Assembly (NCBI GenBank): GCA_964587655.1
Contig: CAZPMT010000016.1
Location: 6,952 to 70,951 of the forward strand
Length of the DNA stretch: 64,000 nucleotides
Source of the DNA: CAZPMT01 sp964587655
GTDB taxonomy: Bacteria; Hydrogenedentota; Hydrogenedentia; Hydrogenedentales; SLHB01
Direction: 5' to 3'
Positions within the stretch are counted from its first letter, which is position 1. Each line of letters starts with the position of its first letter. The notes under the pieces are model-generated. The model was not told the DNA's origin, did no database searches, and saw only the letters and a program-made list of their open reading frames with translations. Positions 1 to 9,294 of the stretch are shown one piece after another. The position numbers and the translations under genes were made by a program.

Positions 1-1782
1 ATGCTCGCGCAACGGGTCGCGAAGGGTGAATTGCCGCCGGTCGCGGAGCGCCTTCCCGAGAATCCGGCCGTCGTCGAGCCGGTCGAGAGCATCGGAAAGT
101 ACGGCGGATATTGGCGGCGCCTGGCGGTCGGCAATCACGAGTTTCACCTGACGGCGCGGCTTGGCTACGAGCCTCCCGTCCGCTGGGATCGAACAGGCCG
201 CGCGGTTGCGCCGGGCCTCGCGGAACGGTGGGAAGTCCGCGATGACGGGCGCACCTACATCCTGTTCCTCCGCAAAGGCGTGCGATGGTCCGATGGCGCC
301 CCGTTTACTTCCGAAGACCTGATGTTCTGGTACGACGACGTCGTGAGCAACAAGGAACTCTCACCGGTCTTCCCGTCTTGGCTTGTGATCGATGGCGAGC
401 CGGTGAAAATGTCCGCCCCGGATCCTTATTCGATTGAGTTCCGCTTCGCCAAACCGTATGGGATCTTTCTCGAGTTCATGGCATTCATGGGAAACGGCTT
501 GATCATCCCAAAGCACTACCTGCGGCAGTTCCATCCGAAGTATACCGGGCTCGACACGCTCGTCGCGCGCGCCAAGGAGCGTGGCCTGGACTTCTGGTAC
601 CAGTTGTTTGGGAATCAGTCCGGTTACGACCAGAACCCCGAACTGCCGAGTCTGAAACCGTTCGTGCTCAAAACGGATCCGTCAGGCAGCCGCGTAGTCG
701 CGGAGCGAAACCCATACTATTGGAAAGTGGACCCGGCCGGAAACCAATTGCCGTATCTCGACGGAATCGCCTACACGGTCGTACAGAACCCCGAGATTCT
801 GAATTTCAAGACGATGGCCGGGGACGCCGATTGCCAGGACCGGCGAGTGGATGCCGCCAACTTCCCGCTCTTCATGGAAAACCGCGCAAAGGGCCATTTC
901 CGAGTCTTGCGCGACGGCAACCCGACGCCGATTGTCATCTACCTCAACCAGTATAGCCGCGACGATGAATGGCGGCCGATCCTCCAGAACCGGCAATTCC
1001 GCATCGCCCTGTCCGTGGCGGTAAACCGCAAGGAGCTCATCGATCTCATATACTCGGGCATGGCCAAACCCACACGCGGCGTTGACTCTCCATTCGACCC
1101 TTACTACCTCCCCGAGTACGACGAGAAGTATCTGGAATACAATCCCCAACTCGCAAACCAGATACTCGACGGACTCGGCTTCTCGCGCGACGATGCGGGA
1201 ATGCGGCGGATGCCGAGCGGAGGACCCTTCCGACAGATCCTCAATGTCTATCCCGCTGAAACCGGCGTGGGACTCGAGCTCTGGCAACTCGTGGCCGACT
1301 ACTGGCGTGAAGTTGGCCTCGATTTCATCGTGAAAACGGACGCTCCATCGCTCAGCGTCATGCAGGTCCGCAACGGCAACAGCGATTTTTGGGCGTATTC
1401 CTCGACCGGCATGCTGTGGATCGTGGACCCGCAATGGTACGTCCCCTGGGCCGATACGAGCTACTTTGCGCCGTTGTTTGGCCGTTACCGCGCAACGAAT
1501 GGGAAGGGCGGCGTCAAACCGCCGCAGGAGTATCAGCGGCTTCTGGACTGGTACCTCGAACTGCGTTCGGTCGTCGGCGATGAAGATCGCCGGCATACGC
1601 TGGCTCAGAAGATCATGCGGCAGTGGGCCGAGGAATGCTACACCATCGGCATCTGCAGTTCGGACCTGCTGATGATCGTCTCGGACCGGTTCAAGAACGT
1701 GCCGGACCACATCATCCATGATTATCGCGTGATGACGCCCGGTTACATCGGCATCGAACAGTTCTACATCGACGAAGGATAG
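1..1782 (+). CDS. ABC transporter substrate-binding protein, peptide/oligosaccharide family 5 (5'-truncated by window)
   Basis: Extracellular solute-binding protein of the DppA/OppA family (SBP_bac_5), the capture component of the importer encoded by the next four genes. The visible 593 residues start directly in mature sequence (PPVAERLPENP, then YGGYWRR). No signal peptide is visible, so the window edge probably cuts off the true N-terminus and the first ATG is internal. Family features are the early block with LAERWEV and FLRKGVRWSDGAPFTSED, and the late QIMRQWAEE-like helix. Relatives with this entry motif are found near carbohydrate genes as well as peptide genes, so a sugar oligomer is a possible ligand; this is inference. 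The stop lies 6 bp before the permease gene. Confidence 0.9.
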   Translation: MLAQRVAKGELPPVAERLPENPAVVEPVESIGKYGGYWRRLAVGNHEFHLTARLGYEPPVRWDRTGRAVAPGLAERWEVRDDGRTYILFLRKGVRWSDGAPFTSEDLMFWYDDVVSNKELSPVFPSWLVIDGEPVKMSAPDPYSIEFRFAKPYGIFLEFMAFMGNGLIIPKHYLRQFHPKYTGLDTLVARAKERGLDFWYQLFGNQSGYDQNPELPSLKPFVLKTDPSGSRVVAERNPYYWKVDPAGNQLPYLDGIAYTVVQNPEILNFKTMAGDADCQDRRVDAANFPLFMENRAKGHFRVLRDGNPTPIVIYLNQYSRDDEWRPILQNRQFRIALSVAVNRKELIDLIYSGMAKPTRGVDSPFDPYYLPEYDEKYLEYNPQLANQILDGLGFSRDDAGMRRMPSGGPFRQILNVYPAETGVGLELWQLVADYWREVGLDFIVKTDAPSLSVMQVRNGNSDFWAYSSTGMLWIVDPQWYVPWADTSYFAPLFGRYRATNGKGGVKPPQEYQRLLDWYLELRSVVGDEDRRHTLAQKIMRQWAEECYTIGICSSDLLMIVSDRFKNVPDHIIHDYRVMTPGYIGIEQFYIDEG

Positions 1783-1788
1783 ACGGCG

Positions 1789-2784
1789 ATGCTCGCATAC
1801 ATCCTGCGGCGCGTCTTGATAATGATCCCGACCCTGTTCGTGATCTCGGTCATCAGCTTCGTCGTGATCCAGCTTCCCCCGGGCGATTATCTGACAACAT
1901 ATATCGCCAACTTGCAGCAGACCGGCGAAGTGACGGACGAAGCCGTGATCGAAAGCCTGCGCGCGCGATACGGCCTGGACAAGCCCCTGCCCCTTCAGTA
2001 TTGGAAATGGATTTCCGGCGTTGTTCACGGCGATTTCGGCCAGTCTTTCTCGTACAACAAACCGGTGAAGGAACTTATCTGGCAACGCCTCGGGCTGACG
2101 GTGACGATCTCGCTCATTACCATGGTGTGTACGTGGATCATCGCCATCCCGATCGGTATCTATTCCGCAACGCACCAGTACAAGTTCTTCGACTATTTCT
2201 TCACGTTCCTCGGATTCATCGGCATGTCCGCCCCGGGATTCATGCTCGCCCTCGTAATGCTCTACATCTCGTACTCGGTGTTCGGGACCAGCGTGGGGGG
2301 CTTGTTCTCGGACGCTTATATCGACGCCCCGTGGTCGCCGGACAAAGTGTTTGACTTGTTGCGACACATCTGGGTGCCCGTTGCCGTGCTCGCGGTGGGC
2401 GGCACCGCGGGACTCATCCGCGAAGTGCGCGCAAACCTGCTCGACCAACTCGAAATGCCGTACGTCGTCACGGCGCGGGCGAAGGGTCTCTCCGAATGGA
2501 GACTCCTGATCAAGTACCCCGTGCGCATCGCCGTCAATCCCGTCGTGAGCACGATCGGCTGGATGCTTCCGGGACTCGTGTCGGGTTCGGTGATCGTAGA
2601 CATCGTGCTCAGCCTGCCCACGTCAGGTCCCTTGCTGCTGAACGCGCTTCAAGACCAGGACATGTACCTCGCCGGGAGTTTCGTGATGCTCCTCAGCACG
2701 CTGACCGTGATAGGAACGCTGATATCCGACATACTTCTGGCGTGGATCGATCCGCGGATACGTTTCGGAGGGCAGCCCTCGTGA
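1789..2784 (+). CDS. ABC transporter permease, DppB/YejB type
   Basis: First membrane subunit of the importer, 331 aa. It has an N-terminal membrane helix (VLIMIPTLFVISVISFVVIQL), then the periplasmic stretch with ARYGLDKPLPLQYWKW typical of DppB proteins, and five further helices. The cytoplasmic coupling loop is present as the segment around VTARAKGLSEWRLLIKYPVR (EAA-like motif). Its ATG follows the binding-protein stop by 6 bp behind a GAAGGA ribosome site. Its stop overlaps the GTG of the second permease, so the two are probably translationally coupled. Assignment to the family is firm; the substrate is not defined by sequence. Confidence 0.92.
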   Translation: MLAYILRRVLIMIPTLFVISVISFVVIQLPPGDYLTTYIANLQQTGEVTDEAVIESLRARYGLDKPLPLQYWKWISGVVHGDFGQSFSYNKPVKELIWQRLGLTVTISLITMVCTWIIAIPIGIYSATHQYKFFDYFFTFLGFIGMSAPGFMLALVMLYISYSVFGTSVGGLFSDAYIDAPWSPDKVFDLLRHIWVPVAVLAVGGTAGLIREVRANLLDQLEMPYVVTARAKGLSEWRLLIKYPVRIAVNPVVSTIGWMLPGLVSGSVIVDIVLSLPTSGPLLLNALQDQDMYLAGSFVMLLSTLTVIGTLISDILLAWIDPRIRFGGQPS

Positions 2785-3896
2785 ACGACGCCCTGCTTCC
2801 GAGAACAAGCAAAGAGGAACGCAAATACCTAGCGAGCCAGTGGCGCCTCATGTGGTGGAAGTTCCTCGATCATCGCCTGGCCGTCGCCGCGATGTGCATT
2901 CTCGCGTGTCTCTATCTTGCGGCGGTCTGCTGCGAATCGCTGGCGCCCAACGGACCGAACGTCCGCAGCGCCGAGCGGAGTTTTCAGCCGCCGCAACGCA
3001 TCCGCATTTTCCGTGAGGGCCGCCTCCACCGCCCGTTTGTGTATGCAAAGACTATGCGGATCAACACCGAAACTTTAGTGCGAACATATACGGACGACCT
3101 CACGCGCCCACTGTCCATTCGGTTCTTGGCCAAGGGAGACCCATACCGGTTTTTGGGAGTCATACCGATGGAGCGGCATCTCATCGGCCTGGATTCGGCG
3201 GAACGGCTCTACCTCATGGGCGCCGATCGTCTTGGACGCGACCTCTTCAGCAGGATCTTATACGGCAGCCGCATTTCCCTCTCGCTCGGATTGGTCGGCG
3301 TGTTCCTGAGCCTGGCCCTCGGCATCGTCATCGGCGGCATTTCCGGATACTACGGCGGCATCATCGACACCCTCATTCAGCGGCTGATCGAAATCCTCCG
3401 CGCCTTTCCGACGATCCCGTTGTGGTTGGCATTGTCCGCCGCCATGCCCGCGTATTGGTCTCAGGTGAACGTGTACTTTTTCATGACCATCATCCTGGCC
3501 CTGATAGGCTGGACCGGCGTGGCGCGAGTGGTGCGCGGAAAGATCCTCTCGTTGCGCGAGGAGGACTACGCCGTTGCCGCGAAGGTCGCAGGCGTCCGCG
3601 AATTCACCATCATCCTGAAACACCTCATTCCCGGTTTCGCGAGCCACCTCATCGTTACGATGACCCTTGCCATCCCAGGCATGATCCTGGCCGAGACCTC
3701 CTTGAGCTTCCTCAGGCTTGGTCTACGACCGCCGACGATCAGTTGGGGCGTGCTGTTACAGGACGCGCAAAATATCCGCGCCCTGAGTCTCTATCCGTGG
3801 CTAATGTGGCCCGTGGCTTTTGTGATTGTGACGGTGTTGATGTTCAATTTCCTTGGCGACGGATTGCGCGATGCCGCGGATCCGTACAGCCATTAG
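2781..3896 (+). CDS. ABC transporter permease, DppC/YejE type with extended periplasmic insert
   Basis: Second membrane subunit, 371 aa from a GTG that overlaps the stop of the preceding permease (GTGA). One N-terminal helix is followed by an unusually long periplasmic segment of about 90 residues before the core domain begins at LMGADRLGRDLFSRILYGSR, the standard DppC entry motif. That insert is characteristic of the YejE-like branch. The coupling loop ARVVRGKILSLREEDYAVAA is clear. In-frame codons continue upstream, but the overlap with dppB and the helix position make 2781 the better start. It works with the upstream permease and the two ATPases that follow after a 246-bp gap. Confidence 0.9.
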   Translation: MNDALLPRTSKEERKYLASQWRLMWWKFLDHRLAVAAMCILACLYLAAVCCESLAPNGPNVRSAERSFQPPQRIRIFREGRLHRPFVYAKTMRINTETLVRTYTDDLTRPLSIRFLAKGDPYRFLGVIPMERHLIGLDSAERLYLMGADRLGRDLFSRILYGSRISLSLGLVGVFLSLALGIVIGGISGYYGGIIDTLIQRLIEILRAFPTIPLWLALSAAMPAYWSQVNVYFFMTIILALIGWTGVARVVRGKILSLREEDYAVAAKVAGVREFTIILKHLIPGFASHLIVTMTLAIPGMILAETSLSFLRLGLRPPTISWGVLLQDAQNIRALSLYPWLMWPVAFVIVTVLMFNFLGDGLRDAADPYSH

Positions 3897-4142
3897 AAAG
3901 AAAAGAGACCTCAATGACAAGTCGTCCTCGTGCTCGTAATCGTACTCGTAATCGGGACGCCGACGGATGCCAGACATGTATCACCGGCTAGTCGTCCTCT
4001 GGATCTCCTATGTACAGAGAATGAGAAACAATGGTTAAGACACAGGGATCGATTACGATTACGAGCACGAGCACGAGCACGAATAGAGCGGGAGTGGTTA
4101 ATGGGACGGCAGATCGATCGCGAGAAGAATACGGAGTAGCCC
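3897..4142. repeat. Intergenic inverted repeat of ATTACG/AGCACG hexamer units
   Basis: The gap between permease and ATPase genes holds two arms built from the same degenerate hexamers. Positions 3922-3954 read as CGTGCTCGTAATCG-type units. Positions 4050-4082 read as the reverse complement (ATTACG units followed by three AGCACG units). About 95 bp separate the arms. The arms could fold into a long imperfect hairpin inside the operon transcript and so lower expression of the ATPases relative to the membrane subunits; this is inference. No gene is visible here. Confidence 0.7.
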
Positions 4143-5162
4143 GTGGAAAACCTCGTCGAGATCAGAGGCTTGGATGTTCGATTCTATCTCAAAGAGGGAA
4201 TCGTGCACGCGGTGAACGGCGTCGATATTGACATCGCCGCGAAGCGCACCCTCGGCGTTGTCGGCGAGAGCGGCTGCGGGAAGAGCATCACCGCGCGCGC
4301 CATGCTTCGCATCCTTCCGCCGCGTGGCAAGATCGTCGCGGGCTCCATCAGGCTTGCGCCACGCGACGATCGGAAACAACCCATCGACATCACCAAACTC
4401 GCGCCGGGCGGACGCGAAATGCGGGCGATCCGCGGCGGCGACATGTCGATGATCTTCCAGGAACCGATGACCTCGCTTTCCCCCGTGCATACCGTCGGCA
4501 ATCAGATCATGGAGAGTGCGCGGCTGCACCAGAATGCAAGCCGGGCCGAGGCGCGTGACCGCGCGGTCGAGATGCTCCGGCTTGTCGGAGTGCCCATGGC
4601 CGAGCGGCGCGTGGATTCCTATCCGCACGAGTTGTCCGGAGGACTGCGCCAGCGCTGCATGATCGCGATGGCGCTGTGTTGTCACCCGCGCCTGCTTATC
4701 GCCGACGAGCCGACGACCGCCCTCGACGTGACCATCCAAGCGCAGATCCTGAACCTCATCGAGCGGCTGCAAAAAGAACTCGGCATGGCCATGATGATGA
4801 TAACCCATGATCTCGGCGTGATCGCGGAGACCGCCGATGAAGTTGCCGTGATGTATCTTGGGCGCATCGTCGAGCGCGGGTCCGTCGACGACATCTTCAA
4901 CCGTCCGAAGCATCCGTATACGGTCGGGCTGCTCGAGTCGATCCCGCGCATGGGCAAAGGCAGTACGGAGCGGCTCGCCTCGATTCCCGGCGCGCTTCCC
5001 GATCCGTTCTTGAAGCCGTCGGGATGCCCGTTTCATCCCCGCTGCGCCCACTGCATTAAGGGCGTCTGCGATACCGGGGATGCGCCGGCGTCAAGAAACG
5101 TCGGACCGAACCACGCGGCGGCATGCCATCTCTATCCCGCAAACGGGGAGGGCCGGGTATGA
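4143..5162 (+). CDS. ABC transporter ATP-binding protein, DppD/OppD type
   Basis: First cytoplasmic ATPase of the importer, 339 aa from a GTG start. Walker A is GESGCGKS near residue 43, the Q-loop follows [17 protein letters not shown], the signature is LSGGLRQR, Walker B is [12 protein letters not shown], and the switch histidine is in ITHDLGV. The C-terminal oligopeptide-transporter extension is present ([18 protein letters not shown] and the FHPRCAHC cysteine cluster that binds an Fe-S cluster in this family). Its TGA overlaps the ATG of the second ATPase. It drives uptake together with the two upstream permeases. Confidence 0.93.
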   Translation: MENLVEIRGLDVRFYLKEGIVHAVNGVDIDIAAKRTLGVVGESGCGKSITARAMLRILPPRGKIVAGSIRLAPRDDRKQPIDITKLAPGGREMRAIRGGDMSMIFQEPMTSLSPVHTVGNQIMESARLHQNASRAEARDRAVEMLRLVGVPMAERRVDSYPHELSGGLRQRCMIAMALCCHPRLLIADEPTTALDVTIQAQILNLIERLQKELGMAMMMITHDLGVIAETADEVAVMYLGRIVERGSVDDIFNRPKHPYTVGLLESIPRMGKGSTERLASIPGALPDPFLKPSGCPFHPRCAHCIKGVCDTGDAPASRNVGPNHAAACHLYPANGEGRV

Positions 5163-6160
5163 GCGCGCCGCTCCTCGAGGTCCGCGGACTGACCAAACAT
5201 TTCCCGATCACATCCGGCCTCTTCCGGCGGACGGCCGGCGGGATAAAGGCCGTCGAAGACGTCGCCTTCGAGATCGGCGAAGCCGAGACGCTGGGCCTTG
5301 TCGGAGAGAGCGGATGCGGAAAGACGACCACGGGCCGTCTTATCCTGCGCCTCATCGAGCGAACCGCCGGCGACATGCGCTTTCATCTCGACGGGGAGAG
5401 CATCGATCTCGGCACGCTCGCGCGCGAGGATCTGCGCCGGTTCAGAAGACACATGCAGCTTATCTTTCAGGACCCGTTCTCCTCGCTGAATCCCCGCATG
5501 ACCGTCCTCGATACCATCGCGGAACCGCTGCGCGCTCACGCGTACGGGAGCCGGGGCGAGATCGAGGACCGTGTACGCTGGCTGACGCAGGCCGTCGGGT
5601 TGCAGGTCGAGTACCTGCGCCGGTACCCGCACGCATTTAGCGGCGGACAACGCCAGCGCATCTGCATAGCACGGGCGCTGGCGCTCAACCCGAAGCTGGT
5701 CATCTGCGACGAGCCCGTCTCCGCGCTGGACGTCTCCGTGCAGGCGCAGATCCTGAACCTGTTGAAAGACCTCCAGCAGGAACTCGGCCTCACGTATCTT
5801 TTCATCGCGCACGACCTCTCCGTCGTCGAGAACATCAGCGCCCGCGTCGCGGTGATGTACGCGGGACGGATCGTCGAGATGGCGGGCTCGATTGAACTGT
5901 TCCATCATCCCCGGCATCCATATACGGAAGCGCTGATGAACGCGCTGCCGAAACCTCAGCCCGGCGCGCGCGAGGGCCGCATCGTGCTGCCGGGCGAGGT
6001 CGCCGATCCCTCGAATCTGCCGGACGGGTGCGCGTTTCATCCCCGATGCCGTTACGCCAGGGAACGGTGTCGAGAGGAGGTCCCCGCGCTCCGTGAATTG
6101 GAACCGAATCATCTGTGCGCGTGTCATCGCGCGGAGGAGATCGATCTGCAAGGTGTATAG
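5159..6160 (+). CDS. ABC transporter ATP-binding protein, DppF/OppF type
   Basis: Second ATPase of the importer, 333 aa from the ATG overlapping the dppD stop (ATGA). An in-frame upstream start would extend deep into dppD and is less likely. Motifs are GESGCGKTT (Walker A), LIFQDPFSSLNPRMTV (Q-loop), FSGGQRQRI (signature), LVICDEPVSALDVS (Walker B) and the H of FIAHDLSVV. The C-terminal FHPRCRYARERC cysteine motif is present. It completes a five-gene import operon; the next gene starts 276 bp later across a repeat element, so the operon may end here. Confidence 0.93.
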   Translation: MSAPLLEVRGLTKHFPITSGLFRRTAGGIKAVEDVAFEIGEAETLGLVGESGCGKTTTGRLILRLIERTAGDMRFHLDGESIDLGTLAREDLRRFRRHMQLIFQDPFSSLNPRMTVLDTIAEPLRAHAYGSRGEIEDRVRWLTQAVGLQVEYLRRYPHAFSGGQRQRICIARALALNPKLVICDEPVSALDVSVQAQILNLLKDLQQELGLTYLFIAHDLSVVENISARVAVMYAGRIVEMAGSIELFHHPRHPYTEALMNALPKPQPGAREGRIVLPGEVADPSNLPDGCAFHPRCRYARERCREEVPALRELEPNHLCACHRAEEIDLQGV

Positions 6161-6203
6161 AAGTGATCCCGAAACTTGCAGGTCTGTGGAATTGGCGAAT
6201 ACA

Positions 6204-6358
6204 TCAGGATCAACGCCCCACATCGTCATTCCCGCGCAAGCGGGAATCCAGCATGCGCGCGGGCTTATGCTGCTTTCCCCGCTGGATTCCCGCTTGCGCG
6301 GGAATGACGATGTGGGTAGCGCGCATGGGTATTTCCACAGGGGCGTCGGTTTTGGGAT
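6204..6358. repeat. REP-type two-hairpin element (family A) with conserved flanks
   Basis: Inverted copies of a GTCATTCCCGC-rich module, each itself a small hairpin (CCCGC/GCGGG), occupy 6217-6251 and 6281-6316. Similarity extends beyond the palindrome. The left flank (TCAGGATCAACGCCCCACA) and right flank (GCATGGGTATTTCCACAG, then GCGTCGGTTT) recur in inverted orientation at 49662-49886. The mobile unit is therefore about 155 bp, not just the palindrome. The region contains no gene. Confidence 0.85.
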
Positions 6359-6436
6359 AGAGTCTAGATACTTGCCGTCGGGCCATGTCTTCTGGTCTAA
6401 TCTCGCATGCAGGAGAACTGCTACGGGGAGCAGTAC

Positions 6437-7672
6437 ATGATGAAAACCTACACGTACGAAGCCTCGGCGGCGCTGTTCAAACGCGCCGCGAAAGTGATCC
6501 CGTGCGGAATCTACGGCCATTACAGTCCCGCGCCGTGCATTCCGGCGTCGCATTACCCTTTCTTCACGGCGCGCGCGAAGGGATCGAGGTTCTGGGACGT
6601 CGACGGCAACGAGTTCATCGATTACATTTGCGCCTACGGGCCGATGGTGCTCGGATACGCGCACCCCGCCGTAGACGAGGCGTATCAGGCCCAGATGAGA
6701 CTCGCCGATTCGGTTACGGGCGCGGCGCCTGCGATGGTCGAACTCGCGGAGCATCTCGTCGATCTCGTGCCTATCGCGGACTGGGCGTTCTTCGCAAAGA
6801 ACGGCGCCGACGTTACGAACTTCGCCGTGATGATCGCGCGCGCCGCCACCGGTCGCAGCAAAATCGTCGCCATCAAAGGCGGCTACCACGGTACGTCCCC
6901 CTGGATGCAGGGCGTGGGACACCACGGCGTCATCGAGGACGACTGCGCTCACGTTATCCGCATCCCTTGGAACGACGCCGCCGCGTTGGAGCGCGCGATC
7001 GCCGAGAACCCCGGCCAGGTGGCGGGCTTCATTGCGACACCTTATCACCACCCGGCCTTCGCCGACAGCGAGATGCCGGCGGAAGGTTACTGGAAAAAAG
7101 TCGAGCAGATCCTCCGCAAGAACGGGATCGTTTTCATCATCGACGACGTCCGTTGCGGGTTCCGCCTTCACCTGGGCGGATCAAACGAGTACTTCGGCTT
7201 CAAACCCGACCTCATCTGCTTCTGCAAGGCCATCGCGAACGGCTATCCGATCTCGGCGCTCGTCGGAACCGGCGCACTCATGAATGACGCGGCCAAGATC
7301 TTCTACACCGGCAGCTATTGGTATTCCGCCGGACCCATGGCTGCGGCGCTCGCCTGTATCAAGGAGTTGGTACGGATCGACGCTCCGGCGATCCAGATGG
7401 CCACGGGCCGGAAGCTCCTTGACGGCATGGTGGGCATAGCCAAGAACCACGGCTACAACTTGACGGTCACCGGCGCGCCTTCAATGCCCTATCTTCGCAT
7501 CACCGACGACGAAAGCCTCATGTTCCATCAACGCCTCTGCGCCGAATGCACGCGCCGCGGCGCATTTTTCGCGTCGCACCACAACTGGTTCGTCTCGACC
7601 GCCCACACCGGCGAGGACATCCAGCAAACGTGGGACATCTTCGATGATGCCTTCCAAGCACTGAAAGCTTAG
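6437..7672 (+). CDS. Class III aminotransferase, glutamate-1-semialdehyde-aminomutase-like
   Basis: PLP-dependent class III aminotransferase, 411 aa. The start is the ATG six bases after a GGGGAG ribosome site; codons from 6407 are also open. The PLP-binding aspartate lies in FIIDDVRCGFR, the Schiff-base lysine in LICFCKAIANGYPISAL, and the phosphate-contacting GS motif in FYTGSYWYSAGPMA. The glycine-rich ANGADVTNFAVMIARAATGR block is family-typical (here KNGADVTNF). It resembles the HemL subgroup but lacks a hem neighbourhood. It sits between an importer operon and a Gfo/Idh oxidoreductase, which suggests amino-sugar or amino-acid catabolism rather than tetrapyrrole synthesis. Confidence 0.88.
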   Translation: MMKTYTYEASAALFKRAAKVIPCGIYGHYSPAPCIPASHYPFFTARAKGSRFWDVDGNEFIDYICAYGPMVLGYAHPAVDEAYQAQMRLADSVTGAAPAMVELAEHLVDLVPIADWAFFAKNGADVTNFAVMIARAATGRSKIVAIKGGYHGTSPWMQGVGHHGVIEDDCAHVIRIPWNDAAALERAIAENPGQVAGFIATPYHHPAFADSEMPAEGYWKKVEQILRKNGIVFIIDDVRCGFRLHLGGSNEYFGFKPDLICFCKAIANGYPISALVGTGALMNDAAKIFYTGSYWYSAGPMAAALACIKELVRIDAPAIQMATGRKLLDGMVGIAKNHGYNLTVTGAPSMPYLRITDDESLMFHQRLCAECTRRGAFFASHHNWFVSTAHTGEDIQQTWDIFDDAFQALKA

Positions 7673-7681
7673 GTCGCGGAT

Positions 7682-7709
7682 CATGTTCCCCCTTTGAAGG
7701 GGGAACATG
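7682..7709. repeat. 28-bp perfect palindrome, single-hairpin member of family C
   Basis: Perfect palindrome CATGTTCCCCC-TTTGAA-GGGGGAACATG ten bases after the aminotransferase stop. The core (CCCCCTTTGAAGGGGG) is the same as in the larger family C elements at 35373-35480 and 39430-39532, so it is probably a half or solo copy. It could also act as a transcriptional stem-loop, but no T-run follows it. Confidence 0.75.
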
Positions 7710-7793
7710 GGATAGCCGCCACCTTCGCGATAAGTTGCCAAGAGGATGATTCACTACATTAGAATGGTCCCACCAGCCAGAGGAGGAGAAACC

Positions 7794-9107
7794 ATGAGCC
7801 GCCTGACCCGCCGTGATTTCCTGAATCGTTCCGCATTGACCATCGCCGCCGCCCCCTTGGTGGGCCAGTTCGTCATGGCGCGAAAGGCCCGTGCCGCGAC
7901 AAGCCCCGGACCGAACGACAAGGTGCGCGTGGGACTTGTCGGCTGCGGCGGGATGGGTCTCGGCGACTTGAAGACGTTCTTCCTGAATGCGGAGGTGGAC
8001 TGTCCCGTCGTTTGCGACGTCGATGACGCCCACATTGCGAAAGCCGTCAAACTCGTCGAGGAGCAGCGCGGCAGCAAGCCTGATACCGTCAAAGATTTCC
8101 GCCGCGTCATCGACCGCAAGGACGTGGACGTGCTGCTCGTCGCGACGCCGGACCACTGGCATGCGTTGCCTACGATCCACGCATGCGAAGCCGGAAAGGA
8201 CGTGTACGTCGAGAAACCCCTCGCCAAGACGATCGGAGAAGGCCGGGCCATGCTCAACGCGGCGCGCCGTTACGAACGCGTTGTGCAGATGGGCACGCAG
8301 TGGCGGAGCGGCAACCACTACCGCGATGCCGTCGAATTCATCCAGTCCGGCAAGATCGGAAAAGTGCGTCTCGTCCGCGCATGGGCATATCTCGACTGGG
8401 TAGGAGCCATCGGCAACCCGCCCGACTGCGTTCCACCGCCCGGCGTCGACTACGACATGTGGCTCGGCCCCGCCCCGAAACGCCCATTCAACCCGAACCG
8501 GTTCCATTTCAACTTCCGGTGGTTCTGGGATTACGCCGGCGGCCTCATGACCGACTGGGGCGTGCATCTACTCAACGTCTGCCTGTGGGCCATGGGACGC
8601 GAGGACCCCTTGCGCGTTTACTCCTCGGGCGGAAAGCGCATCGTCGTGGACAACGCAGAAACACCGGACACCCAGGTGACCGTGTTCGATTTCCCCAATT
8701 ACACGCTCATCTTCGAACACGAACTGCTCGGCGGCGTCGGCATCGGCGGACGCCCCCACGGAATGTCATTCAGCGGCAGCGAAGGGACCGTGATCATCGA
8801 TGGCAACGGCTGGGAGGTCGTCCGCGAGCCGAACAAGACGCTGGTCCCGTTCAAGAAGGAAGCCGATGGCGACGGCCGTCCCGCGCACGTCCGCAATTTC
8901 CTCGATTGCGTGAAGTCGCGTCAACAGCCCGTCGAGAACCTTGAAATCGGACACTTCGTTTCAACGGTCGCGCACCTCGGCAACATCGCCTATCTCACCA
9001 AACGCCAGATCGAGTGGCACGCGAAGAAGGAAAGCGTTCGCGGCGACCGCGAAGCCAACGGCCTCGTCGCGGCCCACTACCGCAAACCGTGGAAACTCCC
9101 CGCCTGA
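7794..9107 (+). CDS. Tat-exported Gfo/Idh/MocA family oxidoreductase
   Basis: NAD(P)-dependent sugar oxidoreductase family protein, 437 aa, starting at the ATG 8 bases after an AGGAGG ribosome site. The N-terminus SRLTRRDFLNRSAL followed by a hydrophobic stretch is a twin-arginine signal, so export or membrane tethering is expected. The Rossmann nucleotide site is VRVGLVGCGGMGLGD (about residues 43-57). The family EKP motif is in DVYVEKPLAKT. The C-terminal domain carries GGLMTDWGVHLLNVCLWAMG, typical of the many exported Gfo/Idh paralogues of Planctomycetes-like bacteria. Substrate not determinable. A vapC remnant lies tail-to-tail immediately after it. Confidence 0.93.
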   Translation: MSRLTRRDFLNRSALTIAAAPLVGQFVMARKARAATSPGPNDKVRVGLVGCGGMGLGDLKTFFLNAEVDCPVVCDVDDAHIAKAVKLVEEQRGSKPDTVKDFRRVIDRKDVDVLLVATPDHWHALPTIHACEAGKDVYVEKPLAKTIGEGRAMLNAARRYERVVQMGTQWRSGNHYRDAVEFIQSGKIGKVRLVRAWAYLDWVGAIGNPPDCVPPPGVDYDMWLGPAPKRPFNPNRFHFNFRWFWDYAGGLMTDWGVHLLNVCLWAMGREDPLRVYSSGGKRIVVDNAETPDTQVTVFDFPNYTLIFEHELLGGVGIGGRPHGMSFSGSEGTVIIDGNGWEVVREPNKTLVPFKKEADGDGRPAHVRNFLDCVKSRQQPVENLEIGHFVSTVAHLGNIAYLTKRQIEWHAKKESVRGDREANGLVAAHYRKPWKLPA

Positions 9108-9109
9108 GC

Positions 9110-9294
9110 GCGCTGGGCTTGACGAATATTCGGCGATGCGTCGTGACTCTGACCACTGTGCTCAAGACAACGTCCGAGATTCAGAACGCCGGTTCGTTGG
9201 CAAGGGCTGACGCCAACCAGTCTCTGTATTCGCCGTGCCGCTGTGCATCGCGTCTAAACGCGTAGATGAGCACGTTGGCATCGGGAAGGATCAC
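9110..9294 (-). pseudogene. vapC-type PIN-domain toxin remnant with in-frame stop, C-terminally truncated
   Basis: Reading minus from a GTG at 9294 (behind GGAGGGAAG) gives VILPDANVLIYAFRRDAQ, then RHGEYRDWL, the classic start of a VapC PIN nuclease with the first catalytic Asp. A TGA at 9183-9181 follows EPAF. In the same frame the homology continues as ISDVVLSTVVRVTTHRRIF, where family members have F-G-L/I-S. The stop therefore looks like a GGA-to-TGA change. The sequence ends against the preceding oxidoreductase gene after about 60 of about 140 residues, so the other catalytic acids are gone. No antitoxin gene is next to it. Confidence 0.8.

Noticed and set aside
682..2448. 588-aa open frame on the minus strand opposite the importer genes
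   Set aside because: It lies antisense to two well-supported genes, is rich in His/Arg/Asp as expected from the complement of GC-rich codons, and shows no family motif.
2496..2780. Upstream extension of the DppC-type permease
   Set aside because: These codons are antiphase to dppB and Arg/His-rich; the GTG at 2781 overlapping the dppB stop is the natural start.
5132..7171. 679-aa minus-strand open frame
   Set aside because: It runs through the dppF gene, a REP element and the aminotransferase in antisense; composition is that of a shadow frame.
7682..7709. Rho-independent terminator after the aminotransferase
   Set aside because: The stem is perfect but no T-run follows, and the same core recurs in mobile repeats elsewhere.
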